Shown piece by piece: positions 26,491 to 35,000 of a DNA stretch of 44,347 nt (position 1 is the stretch's first letter; every line of letters starts with the position of its first letter). The translations under genes and the position numbers were made by a program. Source of the stretch: a virus. The stretch covers positions 1 to 44,347 of the IMG/VR virus record IMGVR_UViG_3300020190_000109. One strand, 5' to 3'. Under the pieces are notes generated by a model that was given only the letters and a program-made list of their open reading frames with translations, had not been told where the DNA came from and searched no databases.

Positions 26491-26998
26491 CTACTATAAT
26501 TTCCTCTGGAAATAAATATCCTTTTGCCCAAGGATTTTCTCCATTTAAGCAAAAATTAAATACTGGTTTTAACTCTTCCTGTGTTGGATTACTACCAAGC
26601 TCATTATGAAAAATTTGTATGTAATTATAGTCTTTATCTAAACTATTTGTATTTTCTCTTGTAACTATTTTTATACCTGTATCTAGCCATGAAGTAGTAC
26701 CTACTGGTAAGTATGCTAATAACAAATTTCTAGGGTAGTCGTAGTTAATTCGGTAATCTTTTATTTTATACATTTCACTTACTTTATATACATACAGTGA
26801 AATTTCTGTTTCATTCAATAAACCTACTATTATTGCTAAATCTTCCTCACCGTAAGTACTCCTAAAATAGTTATGTTTTAAATTAAGCACTATTTCCTTA
26901 TTCTCTAAAAGTATATTTAAAACTTCTTTTTTTAAATCTATTTTTGAATGAAAGGGTTTAGTTACCTTAGCGTGGGTTCTAACGTGAGATAAAATCAT
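26471..26998 (-). CDS. Hypothetical protein in the fibre cluster (unrecognised)
   Basis: The chosen start is ATG at 26998, behind TGGAG and five bases after the fibre gene stop, giving 175 residues beginning 'MILSHVRTHAKVTKPF'. It is very AT-rich in codon use. The sequence is mixed alpha/beta and aromatic-rich, with 'NYFRSTYGEEDLAIIVGLL', 'YPRNLLLAYLPVGTTSWLD' and, near the end, 'NPWAKGYLFPEEIIVDV'. It may be a fibre chaperone or a small virion protein. A longer form from 27058 would overlap the fibre gene by 56 bases and lacks a ribosome binding site. Low codon similarity to the fibre genes suggests a different origin. Confidence 0.45.
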   Translation of the reverse strand: MILSHVRTHAKVTKPFHSKIDLKKEVLNILLENKEIVLNLKHNYFRSTYGEEDLAIIVGLLNETEISLYVYKVSEMYKIKDYRINYDYPRNLLLAYLPVGTTSWLDTGIKIVTRENTNSLDKDYNYIQIFHNELGSNPTQEELKPVFNFCLNGENPWAKGYLFPEEIIVDVKEIR

Positions 26999-27002
26999 TA
27001 CT

Positions 27003-29240
27003 TTAACTCCAACCAGTTCCACTAGGTGCAACTGCACCAGGCTCAAGCAACCATACACTTATAAAACAAAATGAATTAGGATTAGAACCAGAAGAATTTG
27101 TAGTAATTTTATTACCTCTTCTAACACCAACTGTATAGTTAATGGTAACTATACCCCCATCGCCTACAGTATCATTTGTCATTGCTCCGATAACAGTCCA
27201 TTGGTCACTAACTGAAATTGTCCACTCAACATCAATTAAATTATCACCTGGGGGTGGAGGACCTTTATCAAATCTAGTTGAAAGTACTTTAAAAACAGAT
27301 AGTCTAGTGTAACCCTGTAGCTGTTCTCCCCAGTATTCAACTGGGTGCGAAGCTGGGTGCGATACTTCCTGGATACTAGGGTAATTATCTCGTTTATACG
27401 TTGATAAGCTATCTGCTATATTTGCTCTACTAACTGTTAATCCAGCTGTACCGTCAACCAATCCGTCGGCTAGTGCGGCCCTATCAACATAGGTTCCAAG
27501 GTACTTGTCGGTATTTGCAACCCACCTTAAGTAACCACGTTGTGTTGCAGTACCGTCTTGCCAAGACGTTGCATCCCAGTTAACGTCACCACCATAAGGG
27601 TGGTTGTTAAACGTCCTGATAACCCAGGCCCAATCCCTGGTTCCATTCTGTTTTATATCAGATACAACAAATTCAGGTATTCCTCCAGAGTAGGTAGTAT
27701 CCCCGATACTACCTCCCTCGTACATACCTGCAGAAATTAGCCATCCATGTGATTGAGGGGCTTTGATGCCTTCACCAATTAGGCGTGGGTTAAATGAATC
27801 TCTAGCAAAAGTTCCAGTTAAATCCCCAGCTAAAACCCTAGGTATATACTTACCCGTCGTACCCCCTGAGGGTAGAAAAGCATGATAGCCATCTAAAGTA
27901 TCGGCATTAATTCCAGAATCATCGGGCGGAGCAATATTATGATAACTTTCTCGAGCATGAAGATCATCTAGCTTGTCAGCATTGATACCCTCTTCGGGAC
28001 CTCCGCCACTAAATCGATAAACACCGTGAGTTTTATCTACTACTAGAGTACTTTGGGCTACATTTGTAACAGTAACAACTAGCACATACAGATTAGCTCT
28101 AGGTCCCTTTTGAGCGGTAGTAAGAGTTAGAACTTTATTACTACCGCTATCGGTATCTGTACCACTACCTGTAAAGGCTGCCAGCACACTTTCATTAGCA
28201 GTAATTGCAGTTTTAACTGCTGTGCGTACGTCTTCTAATGTTGGGTTTGTTGTACTAATATTTGCCGTAACATTGGTACCAACTTGTGTGCCGTCAGGGC
28301 CGTAAAGTTTAAGTGTAACCACATCATTCTGTTTAGGGCTACCGCTAAAAGTAATAGCAGCTGTTGCTGCAATTTCCTGACCACGAGTTAGCAGAGTTGA
28401 TGCAGTGGCTACATGCCCTAAACTTTTATCAACACCATCGAGTGTATCTGCGTTTAGCCCTGAATATAGTGCAGGTGCCTTTCCCTGATAAGTTTCTCGA
28501 GCATGAAGATCATCTAGCTTGTCAGCATTGATACCCTCTTCGGGACCTCCGCCTTTAAATCGATAGATGCCATGAGGAGTTTTATCTACGTAAAGGTTGC
28601 TTTGTGCTCCCTTTGTAATACTAACAACTAGCAAATACAGATTAGCTCTAGGTCCCTTTTGAGCGGTAGTAAGAGTTAGAACTTTATTACTACCGCTATC
28701 GCTATCTGCACCATTATTTGCAAAGGCTGCCAGCACACTTGCATTAGCACCAATTGCAGTTTTAACTGCTGTGCATACGTCTTCTAATGTTGGGTTTGTT
28801 GTACTAATATTTGCTACAACCTCGTTACCGATTTGTGTGCCGTCAGGGCCGTAAAGTTTAAGTTTAACCGTGTCACCTTGTTTAGGGCTACCGCTAAAAG
28901 TAATAGCAGCTGTTGCAGCAGTACCATCTGTACTATTGAAGTTTAGTGCACCCTCTACATGCCCTAAACTTTTATCAACACCATCAAGTGTATCTGCATT
29001 TAGTCCTGAATAAACTGCAGGGGCCTTTCCCTGGTAGACTTGCTTGGCGTGATAGCCATCAAGCATGTCTGCATTCATGTAACCTGAGGCAGCATCTGTA
29101 GGTAGATCTGCAGACGGATCCCCAGCCAAAGTATCAACTACAGAGGCATCATGGCCCTGGCCAATGCCGTGAACGCGCTTTGTAGCTCCACCGCTACGTA
29201 CTTTCTTCTGTAGGTGGTTAATAAACGATAGTAAATCCAT
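27003..29240 (-). CDS. Tail fibre-like protein with duplicated 182-residue blocks
   Basis: In this 745-residue protein the N-terminal part has the fibre motif 'NADTLDGVDKS' and 'NADMLDGYHAK', repeated as 'INADKLDDLHARE' and 'GINADTLDGYHAF'. This 'NADtLDG.ha' motif is common in tail fibre and adsorption proteins of T4-like and aquatic phages. Between motifs are beta domains with 'TAAITFSGSPKQGDTVKLKLYGPDG' (start of each unit, duplicated). The C-terminal 200 residues are a distinct beta-rich head that ends near 'SFCFISVWLLEPGAVAPSG', a plausible receptor-binding domain. It directly follows the portal gene, an unusual place for a fibre gene. Confidence 0.65.
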   Translation of the reverse strand: MDLLSFINHLQKKVRSGGATKRVHGIGQGHDASVVDTLAGDPSADLPTDAASGYMNADMLDGYHAKQVYQGKAPAVYSGLNADTLDGVDKSLGHVEGALNFNSTDGTAATAAITFSGSPKQGDTVKLKLYGPDGTQIGNEVVANISTTNPTLEDVCTAVKTAIGANASVLAAFANNGADSDSGSNKVLTLTTAQKGPRANLYLLVVSITKGAQSNLYVDKTPHGIYRFKGGGPEEGINADKLDDLHARETYQGKAPALYSGLNADTLDGVDKSLGHVATASTLLTRGQEIAATAAITFSGSPKQNDVVTLKLYGPDGTQVGTNVTANISTTNPTLEDVRTAVKTAITANESVLAAFTGSGTDTDSGSNKVLTLTTAQKGPRANLYVLVVTVTNVAQSTLVVDKTHGVYRFSGGGPEEGINADKLDDLHARESYHNIAPPDDSGINADTLDGYHAFLPSGGTTGKYIPRVLAGDLTGTFARDSFNPRLIGEGIKAPQSHGWLISAGMYEGGSIGDTTYSGGIPEFVVSDIKQNGTRDWAWVIRTFNNHPYGGDVNWDATSWQDGTATQRGYLRWVANTDKYLGTYVDRAALADGLVDGTAGLTVSRANIADSLSTYKRDNYPSIQEVSHPASHPVEYWGEQLQGYTRLSVFKVLSTRFDKGPPPPGDNLIDVEWTISVSDQWTVIGAMTNDTVGDGGIVTINYTVGVRRGNKITTNSSGSNPNSFCFISVWLLEPGAVAPSGTGWS
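27941..29032 (-). repeat. 546-bp tandem duplication in the fibre-like gene
   Basis: Two adjacent copies (27941-28486 and 28487-29032) share long identical blocks at a constant offset of 546 bases (182 codons, in frame), such as the stretch beginning TCGAGCATGAAGATCATC. A degenerate third copy of the block start is visible from about 29033. Near-identity at the DNA level points to recent in-frame duplication, with room for recombination that changes fibre length. Confidence 0.85.
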
Positions 29241-30956
29241 CTACTTATCCGCCTCTGGAGTTTCAGACTCTACAACAGAATTTTCAGATTCCTGGGGTTT
29301 TGGGTTACCAGACTTGATGGTTGCCATGTTCTGGCGATGTGCATGCTTGGCACTCATGACCCGAACATCATGATCACGCTGAGCTTTGTCCCGCTCAAGA
29401 GCCTGCTTTTCCATCATTTCTCTGCGCTTGAGGGCTAACTCAGCCTTCTTGTCTGCAAGCTGCTTTTCCTTCAGATCGTGGGCAGCACCAGCGTTATAAG
29501 CTACCTGCGCCTCTGAACCCTTCGCCTTGACCATGGCAGCCTGAGCCTTGATGCGGTCGTTAACAACCTTGTCAGCGGGCGCAAGAAGAAGCCTGTGGTG
29601 GTCTTCTTCAGACAGAGCAGGCTTGATATCCTTGCTAGGAAGACCAAACATCTCACGTACTTCATTGATGTCATCTTCATCAGAACGGCTGAGGTAACCG
29701 TTACTTACAAGCTTGTCGAAGATTGTGGCCATAGTCTGAGCAGCTGAAGGATCGTAGGGATCAATTACAAACTCACCCGGACGGGTATCCTTGAAGTTGA
29801 GTTGAATCATTCGACCAATAACTTGTTTACAGAATGGCTGAACAATCTCTCGAGCCAAGGCCTTGACCATCAACCTGAATGTATTCCAGTGGGTTTGTCC
29901 TGGGTTTGAGAGCCCCGCAGAGCCCTCTTCAAGAAGTAGCTGTGGAATCAACAAGCCCCTGAAAATAGAACGGTTGTAATAGTTGATGGCATCCAAGAAC
30001 ACCGACCCAAAGTTATTGCCAGTGGTCAACGTATCAATCTTGATATCATCCTGCATTGAAGGTCGCTGGAATACAAGAGCCGTACCACGATGCATATTGC
30101 TCATGGCTGATTCTGCAGCTTCCCTAATAGTCATGTTACGAGTTTTACCAGTTGCAGGATCACTAATCAAGTCTGGGGTAACGCCTGCAGGAACAACTGC
30201 GTAAGCTACTGGCGTACCGTAACGGTCTAGAGCTACGTTGTACATCTCAAGAACGATGTCCTTGAGGAGCCAGTTCTTGTAAACCCTCTGAATAGCACTG
30301 GTGCCTGTATAGATACCAGAACGCTTACCGTGAATAGTCAAGCAAATCTTGTTCAGGGGCAAGTTGTTGTAGGTAGCCCCATTAACTCCAATTTGCCACA
30401 CACCCGTATGAGAAATAGTTGCTGGTGGTTGGTAGTAAGGATTATCCAAAGGGCCCTCTACGAGGCGTCCATGTACGTTAGGAACAATAAGAACAGATGC
30501 GGGATGATAGTTGATCAGCTCATCCACCTGAATCTTACCGTCTACAAGCTTCCAGAGAATTTCAGAAACCGAGTATCCAAAGGTCAGGCTTGATTCAACA
30601 AGCTCACCGATTGCGTACTCGATAGTGGTTTCCATCTCACCAATAGCCTTACGCACAAACTTTTGAATCTCTGGGTCGGGATGACGGTATTCCTGAAGCG
30701 ATGCAATAAGTGCAAGCTTCATGAACTCAATTCCCGTCCCAACAGTTTCGTCAGTTTTTGCAGCCCGCTCAAATTCAATTAGCCGGCTGGTGTCTTGCGG
30801 TGTAAGGTACTGGGTAAGCATGCCGGGACCGCGAGACAGGGTCGAACCGACCTGTCTCGCAGAACCCCGAGGAAGCCGGTCATGCTCCACAGCTGCTGCG
30901 ACTTTCTCTGCCTCAGCAACTACGGGGTTGGACCCCGACCGTCTCCGTGTAGCCAT
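29241..30956 (-). CDS. Portal protein (Mu gp29 / DUF935-like)
   Basis: This 571-residue protein has the central portal pattern of the Mu gp29/DUF935 group. 'DETVGTGIEFMKLALIAS' and 'YAIGELVESSLTFGYSVSEILWK' (wing) are followed by 'NKICLTIHGKRSGIYTGTSAIQRVY', 'DRYGTPVAYAVVPAG' and 'EEGSAGLSNPGQTHW'. The C-terminus is a long charged helix (Lys/Glu/Ala-rich, 'DKKAELALKRREMMEKQ') typical of the portal barrel or crown. It forms the dodecameric DNA gate at one capsid vertex. The start has AAGGG upstream and lies 28 bases after the frameshifted chaperone stop. The large subunit of terminase, which usually precedes the portal, is not in the window. Confidence 0.85.
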   Translation of the reverse strand: MATRRRSGSNPVVAEAEKVAAAVEHDRLPRGSARQVGSTLSRGPGMLTQYLTPQDTSRLIEFERAAKTDETVGTGIEFMKLALIASLQEYRHPDPEIQKFVRKAIGEMETTIEYAIGELVESSLTFGYSVSEILWKLVDGKIQVDELINYHPASVLIVPNVHGRLVEGPLDNPYYQPPATISHTGVWQIGVNGATYNNLPLNKICLTIHGKRSGIYTGTSAIQRVYKNWLLKDIVLEMYNVALDRYGTPVAYAVVPAGVTPDLISDPATGKTRNMTIREAAESAMSNMHRGTALVFQRPSMQDDIKIDTLTTGNNFGSVFLDAINYYNRSIFRGLLIPQLLLEEGSAGLSNPGQTHWNTFRLMVKALAREIVQPFCKQVIGRMIQLNFKDTRPGEFVIDPYDPSAAQTMATIFDKLVSNGYLSRSDEDDINEVREMFGLPSKDIKPALSEEDHHRLLLAPADKVVNDRIKAQAAMVKAKGSEAQVAYNAGAAHDLKEKQLADKKAELALKRREMMEKQALERDKAQRDHDVRVMSAKHAHRQNMATIKSGNPKPQESENSVVESETPEADK

Positions 30957-30984
30957 TTGTTACCCTTAAGTGTAGGCAGCAGAC

Positions 30985-31922
30985 CTACTTGAACCTACCG
31001 TGGAAGTCACCTTGTAAGAATGCTGCATCAGCAGCAGCCTTACGTTCACGCTCAGCAAGCCCCACTAGTGCATCTTCCCAAGCCGCTGCTTCATCATCGG
31101 ACATGTTATAGAATTCACTAGGTTGAATATTACCATAACGAGCTAGCTGAGCGCCAACGTCAAGGTTTAAGATAGTACGGTACTGCTGCCGAAGGCTTTT
31201 TTTGCCTGCTGGTTGATCTGCTGCATGTCGGAGCGATTCAGGAAGTACAGGCTCATGAAGACTGCCTGGTAGAACTGTGATTCCTTGATGGTTAGCTTAT
31301 CAAACCGCTTGTTCCAAACAAACTGGGTAAGATCTACAGTAAGCTCAGTTTCACCAAACTTAAGTAGGCAAACCATTGCAAGTGCTTCTTCAAGCTTGCC
31401 CTGCTTACGAATCATTTCTGACCCCTCAGGACCTGAAAGAAGCTCACGACGATCATGGTTGCGGGGAGCACGGAAGCTAAGCTTGCGACCACTAGGAAGA
31501 ACAACCTTGGTTGTTCCGTCTTCTTCAAGCTTCTTTGCTAGCTTCTGAGCTTCAGCAAGCTCTTCTTCCCCAAGCATGACAGCGCGTACAAAGGTTTCTT
31601 CGTAGAACTGTGCATCCTTATAATCTAGAAGATCCTGTTTACGCTGCCACAGCTCGTTAGTGACATCCCGCTCATCCTTGGTTACCAAACAAGTAAATGC
31701 AAGGGCACTATCTAGCTGACCGGTCTTGGCAAGCATGTCACCATCAAAACCTTCAGTAATGTCCCTACGCTCAGATCCCAGGGGCTCACGGTAAGTAACT
31801 ACCGTACCGCTTGGTAGTGTAAGAGATGTAGTAACAGAAGCTGAAGTCCGTGATGCCTGGGCCTTACCAGACTTTGAAGGACGTTCAGAAACAGAATCAT
31901 TTTCGGGTGTAAGGTCGCTCAC
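30985..31922 (-). CDS. Tail assembly chaperone, -1 frameshift fusion product (about 312 aa)
   Basis: This product needs a -1 ribosomal frameshift at the A AAA AAA heptamer (31203-31197), at the end of the 251-residue chaperone frame. After slipping at codons 241-242 the ribosome reads 70 further residues to TAG at 30987-30985. The extension starts 'SLRQQYRTILNLDVGAQLAR' and includes 'FYNMSDDEAAAWEDAL', a charged helical domain with 'GLAERERKAAADAAFLQGDF'. That open frame is preserved for about 210 bases with no ATG at its 5' end and no independent ribosome binding site. This is the arrangement of lambda G/GT and of T-domain chaperones of many tailed phages, in which both products guide tape measure and tube assembly. 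Confidence 0.82.
31167..31922 (-). CDS. Tail assembly chaperone, unshifted form (251 aa)
   Basis: The start is GTG at 31922, behind GGAGGATCCT. Residues 36-130 and 141-241 are two related copies of a tail-assembly-chaperone-type module. Each begins 'LPSG....yR.P...(E/D)RR(D/E)', continues with an 'A(M/F).CL(V/L)' helix, and ends in 'QFY...F......L'. A Ser/Thr-rich leader precedes them. The duplication within one chain is unusual. The frame ends with 'AKKAFGSSTVLS' just after the slippery heptamer. It should act as the abundant G-type product. The gene is divergent from the 3166-aa gene. It precedes the portal gene instead of lying between tube and tape measure. Confidence 0.72.
   Translation of the reverse strand: MSDLTPENDSVSERPSKSGKAQASRTSASVTTSLTLPSGTVVTYREPLGSERRDITEGFDGDMLAKTGQLDSALAFTCLVTKDERDVTNELWQRKQDLLDYKDAQFYEETFVRAVMLGEEELAEAQKLAKKLEEDGTTKVVLPSGRKLSFRAPRNHDRRELLSGPEGSEMIRKQGKLEEALAMVCLLKFGETELTVDLTQFVWNKRFDKLTIKESQFYQAVFMSLYFLNRSDMQQINQQAKKAFGSSTVLS
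31197..31203 (-). promoter_or_regulatory. Programmed -1 frameshift slippery heptamer
   Basis: On the minus strand the sequence is GC A AAA AAA GCC, a canonical X XXY YYZ heptamer in the zero frame (codons GCA AAA AAA). The downstream -1 frame stays open for 70 codons. The zero frame stops ten codons after the site. A GC-rich segment with CTTCGGCAGCAG follows and may form a stimulatory structure. Confidence 0.85.
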
Positions 31923-32062
31923 AGGATCCTCCGGTGGTATACGGTCTAAAGCTATAAGGTATTCTATCTAGACCAATAATAAAAGTCTAGCAGAATATAG
32001 ATATTTTATACCACGTCAATGCTAAACTAATTCTTGGGGGAGAAAAATTTTAAAAAGTACTG
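31923..32062. promoter_or_regulatory. Divergent promoter region between chaperone and giant gene
   Basis: These 140 bases separate two divergent genes and are strongly AT-rich. An imperfect inverted repeat has GGTCTA (31944-31949) and TAGACC (31969-31974) arms. TATAAAATATCTATATTC on the minus strand and TAGATATTTTATAC on the plus strand could supply -10 elements. The giant gene's ATG (32063) has a GGGGGAG motif about 20 bases upstream, too far for a classical ribosome binding site, so its initiation may be weak or structured. Confidence 0.5.
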
Positions 32063-35000
32063 ATGAACAGGATCGCTCAAAGCAACTATGAGAGTTTGCA
32101 GGCTGCACAAGCCAAGCTAACTCTTGCTGAGCTTATCAACAAAAAGATTACAGCACTATTTGTTGGCTTGCAAGATGGCCATATAGACCTAAACGGGGTA
32201 GACCCTAAAGAAAGCCCTACAGATTCATATGCGACTTTACTAAAAATAAGGCGCGTTATGCGTCAAACAATGGGTCTAGCTTATCAAGATGACTTTATTC
32301 AAGATTTACGAGAACTAGTCAAACCTGAAAATATTAAATTATTTGTTCAAGGTCTGATAACTGAAGGATTTATTTCTGAAAACTCTGATGACATAAACTT
32401 TCTTATTAATGAGCTTGAAAGTAAAAATATTGAAGATGTTTTAACTTTTACTCGAGAACAAGCTCGAAACAGCCTATTTGGTACTTTAGCTAAATTCCAG
32501 GAAACAGACAGCGATACTCTATACGACGAAATTGGTTTTCATTTTGGTCGCCCTAACATACTGGATGAAAGGGGATTTCTTACCAGTGAGAAAGTAAATC
32601 GTTTAGTAAACACCCTAAAACAACACTTAGGTGGTGCAACTGCTAGAGGTTACGGTTTAATAACTGGAGCTACTGTAGGACAAGCAGCACTACTAAACAT
32701 ACTCACAGCTTCAAAGTCTGTTGATGTATCTATGTTCCAGCTAGAACATAGTTTAATCCTGTCTGCCCTTTATTACAAAAAACAACAATTTAGTATGCTG
32801 AATCGCATGTCAACAGAACATCGCACAATCAATGTGCTTCTTGCTGCAGCGCATAATCCTAACGGTGGTGAGGGTTATGATCCGTACTTCAACTGGATAA
32901 ACCAAGCCGGTAAAGCTTTACTAGGTGATAGTGTATCTTTTCATGAAGTAATGGGCAGTTATGCACACGAAAAGTTTATTGCAACGGATTTACCATCTTG
33001 GGTTATCCAGTTAAAGTACGGGTCATATGTGGTTGGTAACTCTATAAAAAAATCTACAGTTATGATTGGGTCCTTTAACATGACCAGGGGTGCTCTGGGA
33101 AATATTGTTGATAATCACGGAGCCCTTTCTAATGCTAGACCATATAACTTTGAGCTTGGATTCAATATTGGGTATGAGCTAGTTCGTTATGGCGGTATGA
33201 AGTTTAGTACATTTGCAAAAATAATTGGAGAAGCCCGCGGATACGTAGATAGAGTAATACAAAATAAATTTCCAAATATAAACAATCATCCTGAACACAT
33301 ACTTAGTGGTCCAGAAACTTATACACGACTACAAAAAGCTCTTGGGCTTGGTAGCTCAAGTCTTGGTAATAAAGTTGATGCATTCTTTATGCTTAACGTT
33401 ATTACAGATCGAGGGATGCTGGATGTTGATGGTAAGGGTGAAAAAGGTAGAGGTTTATTCCACACTATTCATGACAAACTAAGTGCCAGTAAAGATAGCA
33501 CCATCACAATATTTGTAACTGAGGGATTTAGAGATATCAGATCTTCTGATATATCAAATGGTGAGGGTGTTGAGCAAAGTAAGGCTATGCAAGCCTTACG
33601 TCAACTTGAACATGAATTCGAAGGTAGATTTAAGATTGTTGAAGTACGTCAACATGTACATGCAAAGTCTTTCATGGTGTTTCACGATGGTATAAACAAC
33701 AACAAAGGTGGTTTTGAATTAATTGCAGGGTCAGCCAACGTTAGTGCTGAATCTTTAGGGGGTAGTACTACAGAACTTGGCCTTTACCTAGGAAGTCAAC
33801 ACTTTGAAGATGACTCGTTTTTAAGGCAACAAGCAGAAAACATTTTAAGTAACCTGTGGATGCATTCACATCGTGCAGGTAAGGGCATAAACCCACTTAA
33901 AAACCTAAACATGTCTAGCGCTGATAGAATCATGCTAGAACTTAAAAAACGACTTAACCCATCTCTTTCTCGATTAATTACAGTAAGTGAAAACCGACAA
34001 GGCGTAGGAAGCCTTATAAGCCTAAGCATAAGTATTAAAGATCCCAGTACTGGAAAAATATTTGAAGTAAAAGATGCGGTTAAACTAAGCATTCAACAAT
34101 ACAACAGTGATCCAAACAGGCTATTTATTCCTGAATTACAAAAAGTAATCGACCCAGTTATAGGCCAAGATAAAAATTCTACAGTCAAGTACGGAACAGG
34201 TACTGAGCGCGGGCATTTGCGTGTTGTTGAGTACACTGCAGGTGAAGTTGTTGCTGCAGCTCTTGAAGAAATTTCAATAGAGCTCGAAAAATCTACACTA
34301 AATCTGCTAAGCCGGTATGGAGATAGATTACTACTTACCACCAGTGGTCAAAGTTTCTTTAAACGTCAACTACGTCGTATGGGTAGTGAAATAGGTCTAG
34401 AAATTTTACGTCACCAGGAAGGGTTGCCTATTGGGTCTCGTACAAACGAACAAGCTCGACAATTACAAAGACTAATTTTTGGTATTGAGTACAAGGACCG
34501 CAACCTTATTGATGCCCTTCAATTAGACCCTTCAATGGCTTTAGACACTGACTCAGCTTTTAGCCTACACCAACTTGCCAGGATGTTTGGCGGAGATGAG
34601 ACTAACGTTATCCCACTACTTAGCCTAAGAGAAGAAAACCGCCCAATACTTTCACCGATGTCAATAGAGCGTAGTTTTGAAAAGTTTGCAGCTTTACAGG
34701 AAGAAATGCTTGGTCTTAACAAAAAGCACGTAGCCGGTAATGCACCCAGTGAAGTTATTAGGGTAAAAGACGGAAAACTAGTTGTAGAGCCACTACTATT
34801 CACCCTACTCGCAGAAAGCTTATCTTGGGACAAGCCTGCAAAAATACTACTAGCAGATGCTTTTAATTACCTAACAGCTACAAATTACGATGACTCTACA
34901 CAAGCTGTAATGTCCTTGATGAACCCTGCAAAATTAGCGCAGTGGGCACAACGTTTACAGAACATGCTTGGTAGTGACGTAGGCTACATGCATGTAAATC

